Of a DNA stretch of 59,216 nucleotides, positions 10,531 to 17,149 are shown one piece after another. The position numbers and the translations under genes are program-made. The notes under the pieces are model-generated. The model was not told the origin of the DNA and did no database searches. It saw only the letters and a list, made by a program, of their open reading frames with translations. The stretch spans positions 1 through 59,216 of the forward strand of contig JAHXDM010000022.1 in the NCBI GenBank assembly GCA_019468145.1. Reading direction: 5' to 3'. The stretch comes from Rickettsia endosymbiont of Bradysia coprophila. GTDB taxonomy: Bacteria; Pseudomonadota; Alphaproteobacteria; Rickettsiales; Rickettsiaceae. Numbering within the stretch: the stretch's first letter is position 1; every line of letters starts with the position of its first letter.

Positions 10531-11332
10531 TGCTGCGGGCTCCCTGTGATTAGCTTTTCAAAGTCTTTCGATTCGTAGTGCTGGGCCGCGCGCAGCAGGA
10601 TGGCCAACGCTGTTTGATCGCGCTTCCTTGCGCGATCGATCGCGGCACTGAAGGCGTGCACCTGGTCGAGCGTGTAGCCGTCGACTCGATCAGGTGGGTG
10701 GCCGTGGTCGTACAGCTGCTGCAGCGTGTCCGACCACAACCATGTCGCCTCTGTCAGCGCGTCAGCAGTCCGCCGAGCCCGCCGTTTCGGCCCAGGGTCA
10801 AGCCCTGGGCCACGAAAAAACCGGCGTTGACCACGACAACGTGCTTGACCAGCACCAGCACGCTGACCAGCTCCAGGTCATCGAACTGCTGCAGCAGCTG
10901 CCGCTGGGTGTCCTCGTTGTGGTTGGTGTCCAGGGCGCAGGCCAGGGCCTTCAGCACGCTGGGGCCATGTTCTTCCAGCACGGAAATAAGCCAGTCGCCA
11001 TCATTCAGGACGTTCTGGACGTGCGGCGGCAGCGATTCGGCGGCCTGTGCGGCCGGCTGTGCGTCGTTCGGGGTGCCACCCTGCCCAGGGGTAGCGGCGG
11101 ACGGGGGAAGGCCCGCACCGGCGCTGGTGGGCGCCTTGGACAGGGTGGCGAAAATGGGTCGTACCAGCTTCAGGAACGGGAACACCTGCCGCATCTTCAG
11201 CGGGCGAACGGTGAACGTGTACTGGCCCAGCTCGACGGTGACGGGCTCGCCGCTGCCGCTGGCCAGCTGGTCGACGTCGCGCTGGACGTCCTGGGCTGCA
11301 TTGGGGATCTGCTGCTGATGGCGCTTGCTCAT
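10527..11332 (-). CDS. Tail assembly chaperone, -1 frameshift fusion (G-T type)
   Basis: This is the predicted long product made when ribosomes slip -1 at TTTTTTC (10820-10814) in the 192-residue chaperone gene. After the slip the frame stays open through the end of the upstream gene and continues into a 70-residue tract that ends at 10527, overlapping the tape-measure ATG. The tract has no ATG: the first usable in-frame codon is a TTG at 10739 with no good ribosome site. That fits expression by frameshifting, as for lambda gpG/gpGT. In that family the short form binds the tape measure and the long form recruits tail-tube subunits. Both window copies keep the slip site (copy: 55302-56106). 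Confidence 0.82.
10754..11332 (-). CDS. Tail assembly chaperone, short form (G type), 192 aa
   Basis: The protein has 192 residues from the ATG at 11332, which follows a purine-rich ribosome site (AAGGAGG near 11344). It sits between the tail-tube gene and the tape measure, the canonical place for the chaperone. The N-terminal half is compact and mixed (TFTVRPLKMRQVFPFLKLVR), the middle is a Pro/Ala-rich linker (about residues 65-105) and the C-terminal half is helical. It has no enzyme motif. The final codons overlap the -1 extension frame. Similarity is by length, context and slip site rather than clear sequence identity. The right copy (55529-56106) lost one G near 56078. Confidence 0.85.
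   Translation of the reverse strand: MSKRHQQQIPNAAQDVQRDVDQLASGSGEPVTVELGQYTFTVRPLKMRQVFPFLKLVRPIFATLSKAPTSAGAGLPPSAATPGQGGTPNDAQPAAQAAESLPPHVQNVLNDGDWLISVLEEHGPSVLKALACALDTNHNEDTQRQLLQQFDDLELVSVLVLVKHVVVVNAGFFVAQGLTLGRNGGLGGLLTR
10789..10820 (-). promoter_or_regulatory. Programmed -1 frameshift site: slippery heptamer plus stem-loop
   Basis: On the minus strand the chaperone frame reads GGT TTT TTC, so the heptamer T TTT TTC (10820-10814) is in the exact phase for -1 slippage with full re-pairing. Two bases downstream lies a perfect 9-bp hairpin, GGCCCAGGG / CCCTGGGCC (10811-10803 and 10797-10789) with a 5-base loop. The -1 frame is open from here to 10527. The element is identical at 55564-55595, which argues against a homopolymer error. 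Confidence 0.85.
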
Positions 11333-11385
11333 GGTGTGGGCCTCCTTCCAGGCCTGGGGGTCAGTGGATCAGGTGGAACGGTGAT

Positions 11386-11419
11386 GGTGCACGCCGGAAC
11401 ATTCGCGCCGGCGTGCACC
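11386..11419 (-). terminator. Strong hairpin between tail tube and chaperone genes
   Basis: There is a perfect 12-bp inverted repeat, GGTGCACGCCGG / CCGGCGTGCACC (11386-11397 and 11408-11419), with a 10-base loop. It starts six bases after the major tail protein stop. No U-tract follows on the minus strand, so it may be an attenuator or a 3' end stabiliser that lets the tail tube be made in excess over the chaperone and tape measure. It is also present at about 56160-56193. Confidence 0.55.
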
Positions 11420-11425
11420 AGGTGC

Positions 11426-12190
11426 TTACGCGGTGGTGTCTTCGATGAACGTCTGGAAGTACTGCGACGTGCCGGCCGGACGGCTGGCATCGGCCATCGC
11501 CGCGCCGGTCATTTCCAGGGCGGCGTAGTCGTCGCCGATCAGCGGGATGGACTGCGCCGGGCCGAGCTTCGCGCGCCACAGGTTGACGGTCACGGCGCTG
11601 CCGCTGTCCGCTTCGTTCAGGCCCAGGAACATGAACTCCAGCTCGGGCGCGGCCGTCATCAACGCCTGCACCAGGTTGCCCTTTTTCTGCGTATAGGTCG
11701 CCTTGATGTTGGGCGTGCTGCCGGTGGCCGCCGGGATGCTGGAGTTTTCCGGGATCCACAGGCCGCCGTGCTGGAACACGTAATCGACGCCGGCCACATA
11801 CGGGTCGGTACCGGAGCCGGTCGCCGGCGACACGCTGGTGATGGCGGACGGCTGGCCAGCCAGGCCCACATAGCTGCCCTTGGTGGCCACGGCGTTTTCG
11901 TCGGTCACCGGGCCGCCGGTCACGGCGGTGGTGGTGCCGTAAAGCGCCAGCGACAGGTTGAGCGGCGACAGGTCGTGCGCGGTCAGCGAGACATTCACCG
12001 CGGTGATGCGGTCAACGCGGTTATAGGTGCCACCGCCCGGGGCGCGGAAGTCGCGCAGCTGCTTGACCTCCGATTCAACGGCCAGGGCCAGGGCGCTGCA
12101 GTTGCCCATTTCGACAAAGCCGGCGCCGGCGACGTTCCGGCGGCGGACCAGGATACGGCCGGAGCCGATGTAGGAATAATCAGTGCGCAT
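11426..12190 (-). CDS. Major tail tube protein, 254 aa
   Basis: The protein has 254 residues from the ATG at 12190. It has a beta-rich composition with no signal peptide. The opening (YIGSGRILVRRRN) is followed by a Gly/Thr-rich body, and the C-terminal third (KKGNLVQALMTAAPELEFMF to IPLIGDDYAALEMTG) is of the kind seen in tail-tube proteins of Mu-like siphophages. It is followed by a strong hairpin and then the chaperone pair and tape measure, and preceded by the tail terminator. That order identifies it as the tail-tube subunit. In the right copy (56200-56958) the gene is broken by several small indels. Confidence 0.82.
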   Translation of the reverse strand: MRTDYSYIGSGRILVRRRNVAGAGFVEMGNCSALALAVESEVKQLRDFRAPGGGTYNRVDRITAVNVSLTAHDLSPLNLSLALYGTTTAVTGGPVTDENAVATKGSYVGLAGQPSAITSVSPATGSGTDPYVAGVDYVFQHGGLWIPENSSIPAATGSTPNIKATYTQKKGNLVQALMTAAPELEFMFLGLNEADSGSAVTVNLWRAKLGPAQSIPLIGDDYAALEMTGAAMADASRPAGTSQYFQTFIEDTTA

Positions 12191-12202
12191 GTGTATCTCC
12201 GA

Positions 12203-12682
12203 TCAGGGGGTGCCGACGTAGCTTGCGGCGGTGGTGAAAGCGATTGGGTAGTAACCGAACCCTGCCGACGAAACGGCAGCGCCCGGGGCGGGATCCAGCG
12301 TCATGGGCAGGAAGCCCTGCAGGGGCCGGAAACCCAGCAGGGCCTTTAGCACCGCATCGAACAACGGTGAAACTTCGTCCTGGATGCCTTCAGCGGTGGC
12401 GGTGTCGTAGGCGCTGGAGACGTTGAGCACTACCAGGAACTGGAAACCCACCTGCTGCCGGTTGGCCTGGTTGGCGGCCTGGCCAGGGCGCTGGATCGGG
12501 GTGTACCCGCTGTAGATGACGGCCACGGACGGGCAAAGCATGTTGTTCTCGGCCACTGCGTCGTACTCGCGCGCGCTGTAGACGGTTTCGGCCAGGGCCG
12601 GCTGGCCGGCGGCGGTAGGGGCATCGATCAGCACCTGGCGCAGGCGCGCCTGCAGGGCCTTGCTGATGGCGGCAACACTCAT
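12203..12682 (-). CDS. Tail terminator / Gp37-like protein, 159 aa
   Basis: The protein has 159 residues and starts at the ATG at 12682, which overlaps the end of the Mu G-like gene by four bases. The N-terminal helix (AAISKALQARLRQVL) and the later VGFQFLVVLNVSSAYDTATA strand-helix resemble the Gp37/minor-tail terminator families that cap the tail tube. The family call rests on pattern and gene order (after the virion morphogenesis gene, before the tail tube). The right copy (56971-57445) carries net five missing bases. Confidence 0.65.
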   Translation of the reverse strand: MSVAAISKALQARLRQVLIDAPTAAGQPALAETVYSAREYDAVAENNMLCPSVAVIYSGYTPIQRPGQAANQANRQQVGFQFLVVLNVSSAYDTATAEGIQDEVSPLFDAVLKALLGFRPLQGFLPMTLDPAPGAAVSSAGFGYYPIAFTTAASYVGTP

Positions 12683-13224
12683 GCGGGCAGCTCCAGGGCT
12701 CGGGCCATTGCCTGCAGCGCGGATTGCGCCCAGGACGGCGGAAGGTTGACGCGGCCGGTTGCATCCATCGGCATGAACGGGCGCGCGGGGATCACGGCGC
12801 GCTTCAGGAAAATGGTGCCCTTGCTGGCCGTGCGGATCGGGCCCAGCAGGCGGCCGCGGTAGGTCTGGCCAGGGCCTTCCATCGGCTCGACGGTGGCGCC
12901 GAACTGGTGGATAGCGCCCAGGCTGTGATGGCCATCCGGCGTGCGCAGGTTCGTGCCGACCAGGACAGCGTCACCGACGCGGCGCGCCTGGATCGAGCCG
13001 TACAGGCGGCCGGTGTCGCGCAGCGGCTGGCCAACGCGGAAGAACGGATTAAGCGGCTTCCAGGCGGCACCGCTCGGCGATCGGCCGGTGCGGAACCCCA
13101 TCTGGATCCGGGTGCGCAGTACACGGGCGAAGGCATCAACGGCGCGGCGCACCTCGGGGCTGTCGCTCGACAGCTGCCGCAGGCGCGCCTCGACCTGGTC
13201 GGCCAGGAGCTGGAACTTAACCAC
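12679..13224 (-). CDS. Phage virion morphogenesis protein (Mu gpG-like), 181 aa
   Basis: The protein has 181 residues when started at the GTG at 13224, which overlaps the DUF1320 gene end by eight bases. An upstream open stretch in the same frame is a shadow of that gene. The motif order matches the Mu gpG / phage virion morphogenesis family (PF05069): RIQMGFRTGRSPSGAAWKPL, then a RDTGRLYGSI segment, GAIHQFGATV and a C-terminal IPARPFMPM. These proteins act at the head-tail joint or tail completion. The right copy (57442-57986) is broken by indels. Confidence 0.85.
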   Translation of the reverse strand: MVKFQLLADQVEARLRQLSSDSPEVRRAVDAFARVLRTRIQMGFRTGRSPSGAAWKPLNPFFRVGQPLRDTGRLYGSIQARRVGDAVLVGTNLRTPDGHHSLGAIHQFGATVEPMEGPGQTYRGRLLGPIRTASKGTIFLKRAVIPARPFMPMDATGRVNLPPSWAQSALQAMARALELPA

Positions 13225-13687
13225 GGCGCCACCTGCCGCCGCGCTCGCCAGGCACGCCCACGAAATCGCGCAGGCTGCAGTCGGTGAAGGTGCGGCCGTT
13301 CGTGCGGTAGCCCACGCGGTAGATCGGGTTTCCGGTGTTGTCCACCGGGGTTTCCTCATCAACCACCAGGCGCGCCTTTCCGGCTACCAGGTCTTTCAGG
13401 TAGGCAATCGCCTGGTCGTAGCGGCGCTGCACTTCCTCGCTGGCGCTCTGCGCCCACAGCTCGTAGCGGGCGATATCGGCCGTAACGCCCTTGATCTTGG
13501 CGGGCGGCACGGTCAGGGGAAGGGTGAAGGCACGCCCAGGGATGGCCGCCAGGTAGCTGTCCACCGTCTCGGTGGCGTCCGATGCCGCGGCGTCCAGCTT
13601 CAGGGATCCGCCAGCGGTCTGCAGCAGCTGCTGCAGCTCGCGCTGGGTGAAGCGTTCGGCGTAGTCGGTGGCGGTGATGTAGGCCAT
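13217..13687 (-). CDS. DUF1320 head-tail connector protein, 156 aa
   Basis: The protein has 156 residues from the ATG at 13687. The opening MAYITATDYAERFTQREL, the middle ADIARYELW segment and the YDQAIAYLKDLVAGKA helix are the hallmark of DUF1320 (PF07030), the Mu gp36-like head-tail connector found directly after the capsid genes in Mu-like phages. The C-terminus is Arg/Gly-rich. Neighbours are the Mu G-like gene downstream and a Lys/Ala-rich protein upstream. The right copy (57979-58446) has three missing bases. Confidence 0.88.
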   Translation of the reverse strand: MAYITATDYAERFTQRELQQLLQTAGGSLKLDAAASDATETVDSYLAAIPGRAFTLPLTVPPAKIKGVTADIARYELWAQSASEEVQRRYDQAIAYLKDLVAGKARLVVDEETPVDNTGNPIYRVGYRTNGRTFTDCSLRDFVGVPGERGGRWRRG

Positions 13688-13712
13688 GTGGGCGTGCCCT
13701 CAGTTGCTGCGG

Positions 13713-14153
13713 TTACTTGGTTTCGTCGGCGCCGGCGCCGGCGGTACCGGCCGGATCCTGCGGCGGGGTGTTGCCTTCGCCGTCGTCTTCGTCTTCCTCG
13801 ACGTCGTCCAGCTCGATCACATGGCCACTGGCCAGGAAGCGCTCGGCATCGGCCGGGCCCAGGTCGATGAAATCGCCCAGGTCGCCGCGGTAGGTGACGC
13901 CGCCCTTGCGGATGGACTGGCCCTTGGCCACGGCGAAACGGGTTTCCTCGACGTCGCCGGCGGCGCGTTCCTGCGCAGCCTTGGCCAGGGTCTTGACCGC
14001 ATCGGCCTTGGCATGGCCGCCGGTGGCGCCTTCCAGGGCGGCCTGGTCGATGGCCTGGGTGTGGGCGTTGTCGCCAGCCTTGGCGGTGGTCTTCGGCGCG
14101 GCCTTCGGCTTGGCGGCGGTCTTGGCGGGCTTGGTGGTGGTGGTCTTGGCCAC
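13713..14153 (-). CDS. Basic/acidic head-region protein, 146 aa
   Basis: The protein has 146 residues from a GTG at 14153 with a good ribosome site (GAGGAAACAACC before it). Residues 1-28 are Lys/Thr/Ala-rich and probably disordered. Residues about 75-115 are compact (KGGVTYRGDLGDFIDLGPAD). The tail is very acidic (ELDDVEEDEDDGEG). Small proteins with this layout lie between capsid and DUF1320 in Mu-like phages (compare the HI1506 type). No defined function; a head-completion role is inferred. The right copy (58472-58910) has two missing bases. Confidence 0.75.
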   Translation of the reverse strand: MAKTTTTKPAKTAAKPKAAPKTTAKAGDNAHTQAIDQAALEGATGGHAKADAVKTLAKAAQERAAGDVEETRFAVAKGQSIRKGGVTYRGDLGDFIDLGPADAERFLASGHVIELDDVEEDEDDGEGNTPPQDPAGTAGAGADETK

Positions 14154-14200
14154 GGTTGTTTCCTCGCTGGTTGCGGTGGAGTACTTCGGTTGGAACTACG

Positions 14201-14222
14201 GCGCCCAGGTTGCCCTGGGCGC
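14201..14222. terminator. Hairpin after major capsid gene
   Basis: A perfect 9-bp stem, GCGCCCAGG / CCTGGGCGC with a TTGC loop, lies 18 bases below the capsid stop. A TTTT run follows on the plus strand, so the canonical terminator orientation is against late transcription. On the capsid transcript it is an A-tract-preceded hairpin that could act as a partial terminator or stabiliser. Confidence 0.45.
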
Positions 14223-14239
14223 TTTTACGCTGGCTGGGT

Positions 14240-15169
14240 TCAGCCGATCACGCCCTGCAGCAGGTAGCCCGCTTCCTTGGACTGGATGACCTCGCCCACC
14301 GACTCGCCGACACGCACGCGCACGGCGCCGCGAAGGCCGGTCTTCGGCTCCGGGATCTGCTTGGCCACGCGGGTGCCCCACTCGGCGGTCATGCCCCAGG
14401 ACGGTTCAGTGACGCCGCGCAGGCCCAGGTTGCGGCCGCGGCGAATCAGGCTGAAGTCGTTGCCCCACACGCGCGAATACACCGGCGTCTGGCCCGGCTT
14501 GGCGGTGTTCGCGTAGGCCTGGCCAATCTCGATGGCCTCCAGCTCGAAGTAGGCGGCCAGCTGCTGGGCGCTCACGATGCCGCGGCCGCTGGTGTTGCCG
14601 GTGATGGCCGAAACGATGGCCACATTCTTGCGCAGGATGTTCAGCACACCCAGCGAAGTAACGGCGACGTTCGGGCGCACCAGCGGGGTGCTGATGGCGT
14701 CCAGGATCTGCACGGACGGGTCGCTGTTCGGGTCGGTCCAACGGTCGCCGGCGGCCACCACTTCATGGTGGTTGTAGTTGGCCGGATCGCGCGACAGGCC
14801 AGCCACGCGGATTTCGCGGCCCAGGGCGATCAGGTCGGTAAGGCCTTCGGTGGCACGGCCCAGCGGGTCCAGCGTCGAGCCCGGCGGGATATCGTTGATA
14901 TCGTCCAGCGGGATCACGTCATCCAGGCCGTGATCCTCGACCGAGCCATCACGCTGCACCGAGCTGAACTCAACCTCGGTCGGGCGGCCCTTGCGGCCCA
15001 CCTTGGTGACCGGCAGGGCCAGGCCCTCGGCGAAGTCCCATTCGTCCCACTTGAAAGACGACGTGGGAACCTCGACGCGCGGCATGACGCGATCGGCGAT
15101 GAAATCCGGGTTGCGGTAGGCGATCGTCAGGCCGGTCAGGCGGACGTCGTTGGGGTAGGGGCGCTGCAT
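14240..15169 (-). CDS. Major capsid protein, 309 aa
   Basis: The protein has 309 residues from the ATG at 15169. It follows the decoration and protease/scaffold genes and precedes the connector genes. Length, absence of a signal, and features such as DVRLTGLTIAYRNPDFIADR at the N-terminus, the acidic DVIPLDDINDIP loop and the YANTAKPGQTPVY stretch fit the major capsid proteins of Mu-like siphophages (HK97-type fold expected, not visible by eye). The AELWGMTAEWGT-type C-terminal region probably packs at capsomer contacts. The right copy survives only as 58996-59216 with a net loss of about 20 bases near 59017. Confidence 0.85.
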   Translation of the reverse strand: MQRPYPNDVRLTGLTIAYRNPDFIADRVMPRVEVPTSSFKWDEWDFAEGLALPVTKVGRKGRPTEVEFSSVQRDGSVEDHGLDDVIPLDDINDIPPGSTLDPLGRATEGLTDLIALGREIRVAGLSRDPANYNHHEVVAAGDRWTDPNSDPSVQILDAISTPLVRPNVAVTSLGVLNILRKNVAIVSAITGNTSGRGIVSAQQLAAYFELEAIEIGQAYANTAKPGQTPVYSRVWGNDFSLIRRGRNLGLRGVTEPSWGMTAEWGTRVAKQIPEPKTGLRGAVRVRVGESVGEVIQSKEAGYLLQGVIG

Positions 15170-15228
15170 GGTTTCTATCCTCTAATCGGGTTGAGGGGTT
15201 ACTGCATTTCGGGCTGGATCAACCCGGA

Positions 15229-15612
15229 TCAGGCGCCGGCGACGGCGTTGATACCCAGGGTGACGTGGACGGTGCCCAGGTCGCCGACGACGCCCGACAG
15301 GACGGCGAAGCCGACCAGGCGCTGGCCGGCGGCGGTGGCCGCGATCGCGCGGCCCTGGGCGTCGGACGTCAGCGGCTGGCCGCGGGTCACGGTGCCGCCG
15401 TATTCCACGGTGGCGTAGCCGCTCACAACGGTATCCGTCACGTCGCCGGCGACCGCCGGCAGCGAGCCATGCACGCCCATGATGGCGTCGGTGGCAGCGG
15501 CGGCCTGGGCGGTGTTGGAGTCGGTGGAACCGGCCTTGACGATGCGATGCGGCGCAATCGCGGCATCGGCGGTGTAAGACTTGATGAGTCCGTCAGTGCG
15601 CATGCTGGTCAT
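15229..15612 (-). CDS. Head decoration / DUF2190-like protein, 127 aa
   Basis: The protein has 127 residues from the ATG at 15612, preceded by a GAGG ribosome site. It is small, Gly/Ala/Val-rich and beta-type: APHRIVKAGSTDSNTAQAAA, then ATDAIMGVHG, then QPLTSDAQGRAIAATAAGQR. This matches DUF2190-like capsid decoration proteins (gpD-like trimers that stabilise the expanded head). Its place between protease/scaffold and major capsid is the usual one. It is preceded by a 9-bp inverted repeat that would mask its ribosome site. Confidence 0.75.
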   Translation of the reverse strand: MTSMRTDGLIKSYTADAAIAPHRIVKAGSTDSNTAQAAAATDAIMGVHGSLPAVAGDVTDTVVSGYATVEYGGTVTRGQPLTSDAQGRAIAATAAGQRLVGFAVLSGVVGDLGTVHVTLGINAVAGA

Positions 15613-15613
15613 T

Positions 15614-15670
15614 GGTAGAACCTCGTTTCTCTGCTTGGGTTGGTACTGCGGGGATGTGCCGGGTTCTACC
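15614..15670 (-). promoter_or_regulatory. Inverted repeat masking the decoration gene ribosome site
   Basis: Perfect 9-base arms GGTAGAACC (15614-15622) and GGTTCTACC (15662-15670) flank 39 bases. In the minus-strand mRNA the second arm lies directly before the ATG and includes two G of the GAGG ribosome site. The first arm overlaps the end of the protease/scaffold-decoration gap. Pairing would reduce initiation of the decoration gene. A long loop makes stability uncertain. Confidence 0.4.
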
Positions 15671-15673
15671 TGG

Positions 15674-16189
15674 TCACACGTTCGGGGTGCCGTCCTGGGC
15701 GACCACTTCAAAGTCCGCGGCCACCTGCAGGGATGCCGCGGCAAACGACAGCTCAACGCCATTGGCCTTGGCTTCGTTCACCTTGGCGGTGATCTTCTCG
15801 GCGTACTCGCGCTGGCTGATGGTGCCCTTGCCGCCGGTGTTGGCGTTGGAGCGTTCCTTGAAGTCCACGGCCTTGGGCAGCTTGCCCAGGAAAGCGTCCA
15901 TGAAGGCATACGGCGACAGCTTCGGCGCCTGCTGGCCTTCGGCGGCCTCGCCGAACTCGACCACCTGGGCCGAATCGTCAAGGGTAGCCATGAAGGCGGC
16001 GACCTGCGGGCGCTGCGCCGGCAGCAGGCGGCCAGCGTCGACATGCGGCTGCAGGGCAGCGTTGATGCGCGCCAGCTTGGCCTCGGATTCGGCCTTGCGG
16101 ATGTTCTCCTCGCGCTCGCTGAACTCACGATTTCTCGCGGCCAGGCGCTCGTTTTCCTTCTTCATGGCTTCGATTTCGGCAGGGGTCAT
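15674..16189 (-). CDS. Internal in-frame scaffold start, 171 aa
   Basis: An ATG at 16189 inside the protease gene is preceded by GGAGA at an ideal distance (GGAGACAGCACCATG) and opens the coiled-coil half (MTPAEIEAMKKENERLAARN). It would give a separate 171-residue scaffold protein sharing its C-terminus with the protease, as with Mu Z or lambda Nu3. This internal start has a clearly better ribosome site than the full-length gene, as expected if more scaffold than protease is needed. Confidence 0.65.
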   Translation of the reverse strand: MTPAEIEAMKKENERLAARNREFSEREENIRKAESEAKLARINAALQPHVDAGRLLPAQRPQVAAFMATLDDSAQVVEFGEAAEGQQAPKLSPYAFMDAFLGKLPKAVDFKERSNANTGGKGTISQREYAEKITAKVNEAKANGVELSFAAASLQVAADFEVVAQDGTPNV

Positions 16190-16948
16190 GGTGCTGTCTC
16201 CGGTGGTGTCGGTCGTGGTGACCTGGGGGCCGGTCTTGCCGGCGGGTTCGGTATAGGACGGGCTGCGGCTTTCCGCTTCAGCGCGCGCGCGCTCCTCCAT
16301 TCGCACCGACTGGCGGGTGGGGTCTTCCACCTCCCATTCGGGCAGGATGCGGTCGGCCTCCTCCTGGCCCTTTTCCGCGATCAGGAAGTTTTTCACCGTG
16401 CGCAGGGTGCGGCCCACGCTGGCCAGCGCGCTGGCCATCGACCAGCGGTCATCCGCGGTCATGTCGGCGAACTCCAGCAGCAGCTCCGGGTGCGGATCCT
16501 CGGCGAAGTCCACGGGGCTGGCCTGCTCGTTGAACTGGATATCACCCAGGCCCTTCAGCGCCGGCGGCACCGCGCCCAGGAATCCGATGTGCTTGGGGTA
16601 CAGGTTGCCCGGGGATGGGTTGTTCGGGTGGTCGGGCATGTACCAGGACGCGCTGCGGTTGCGGAACGCCTTGTTTTCCACCAGCTCGGCGAACTGCGGT
16701 TCCACATGCTCCGGGTTCACCCACAGATGACCGTCGCTGTAGGACAGGCTGGCCGCCCAGCCATAGGCGCGATCCTCCTGCTTGGGGTGGCCGATCACCA
16801 GCGGGGTGGCGTACAGGCCGGGGTCGTACACCTTCACCGCATCCAGCAGCTGCTGCTCGGTGAACTCCACCACGGTGCCGCACGATGCGGTGTGCTTACC
16901 GGGGCGGAAAATCTTGAAAGACTTCATGGGCTTGCGATCGGTGGGCAT
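15674..16948 (-). CDS. Mu I-like head protease with C-terminal scaffold, 424 aa
   Basis: This is a head maturation protease fused to its scaffold, as in Mu gpI/Z. The protein has 424 residues if it starts at the ATG at 16948; the ATG at 16927 (MKSFKIFRPGKH) is an alternative, and neither has a strong ribosome site. Residues about 10-190 form the protease-like half (TPLVIGHPKQEDRAYGWAAS, then KAFRNRSASWYM). Residues about 254 on are the scaffold half, with a charged coiled coil (AMKKENERLAARNREFSERE). It is the first gene of the head run after a divergent gap. Catalytic residues were not assigned by eye. Confidence 0.85.
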   Translation of the reverse strand: MPTDRKPMKSFKIFRPGKHTASCGTVVEFTEQQLLDAVKVYDPGLYATPLVIGHPKQEDRAYGWAASLSYSDGHLWVNPEHVEPQFAELVENKAFRNRSASWYMPDHPNNPSPGNLYPKHIGFLGAVPPALKGLGDIQFNEQASPVDFAEDPHPELLLEFADMTADDRWSMASALASVGRTLRTVKNFLIAEKGQEEADRILPEWEVEDPTRQSVRMEERARAEAESRSPSYTEPAGKTGPQVTTTDTTGDSTMTPAEIEAMKKENERLAARNREFSEREENIRKAESEAKLARINAALQPHVDAGRLLPAQRPQVAAFMATLDDSAQVVEFGEAAEGQQAPKLSPYAFMDAFLGKLPKAVDFKERSNANTGGKGTISQREYAEKITAKVNEAKANGVELSFAAASLQVAADFEVVAQDGTPNV

Positions 16949-17010
16949 CTTGGTGGGCTCGCGCTCCTGGGGACGGTGCGAAATGTACGGGCCCAGGGCC
17001 AAGGGGGGTA

Positions 17011-17028
17011 GGTGCGGCCTCCCGCACC
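17011..17028. promoter_or_regulatory. Perfect dyad upstream of head operon
   Basis: GGTGCGG / CCGCACC with a CCTC spacer lies in the 201-base divergent gap between the head run (starts 16948, minus) and the small-gene island (starts 17150, plus). No T-run follows on either strand, so an operator or activator site is more likely than a terminator. I found no convincing -35/-10 pair for the minus strand here. Confidence 0.35.
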
Positions 17029-17076
17029 GATCGGCGGGGCCGGCGATATCATCCCCACCGGACGCATCGATACTTG

Positions 17077-17105
17077 TTGCATCGCCTCGCTACTCTGTGT
17101 AGCAT
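17077..17105 (+). promoter_or_regulatory. Candidate sigma70 promoter for the small-gene island
   Basis: TTGCAT (17077-17082), a 17-base spacer and TAGCAT (17100-17105) point into the plus-strand island, 44 bases before its first ATG. The spacer and -10 contain the inverted repeat GCTAC-TCTGT-GTAGC, a possible operator. The segment CGCTACT is shared with the candidate promoter at 38193-38221. Confidence 0.6.
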
Positions 17106-17149
17106 TCAATTCACGGCCACGCCCGGCCGCATTCCCAGGAGCAATACCC

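Larger units (their letters stand above)
1..14483. repeat. Left copy of redundant contig end
   Basis: This stretch is repeated at 44756-59216 in the same orientation. The first bases (ggtcagactgcagcacgcgg) reappear at 44756, and base 14483 corresponds to the last base of the window. From about 3.3 to 10.2 kb the offset is a constant 44776 and the encoded proteins are identical. In the first 3.3 kb this copy carries scattered one- and two-base indels that break the hub and BR0599 genes, which are intact in the right copy. I read this as overlap of an unclosed circular or permuted phage assembly. Confidence 0.93.

Noticed and set aside
1-14483. Large biological direct terminal repeat or a second prophage copy
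   Set aside because: The size is a third of the genome, the copies are identical in the middle, and all differences fall at the contig edges, which fits assembly overlap.
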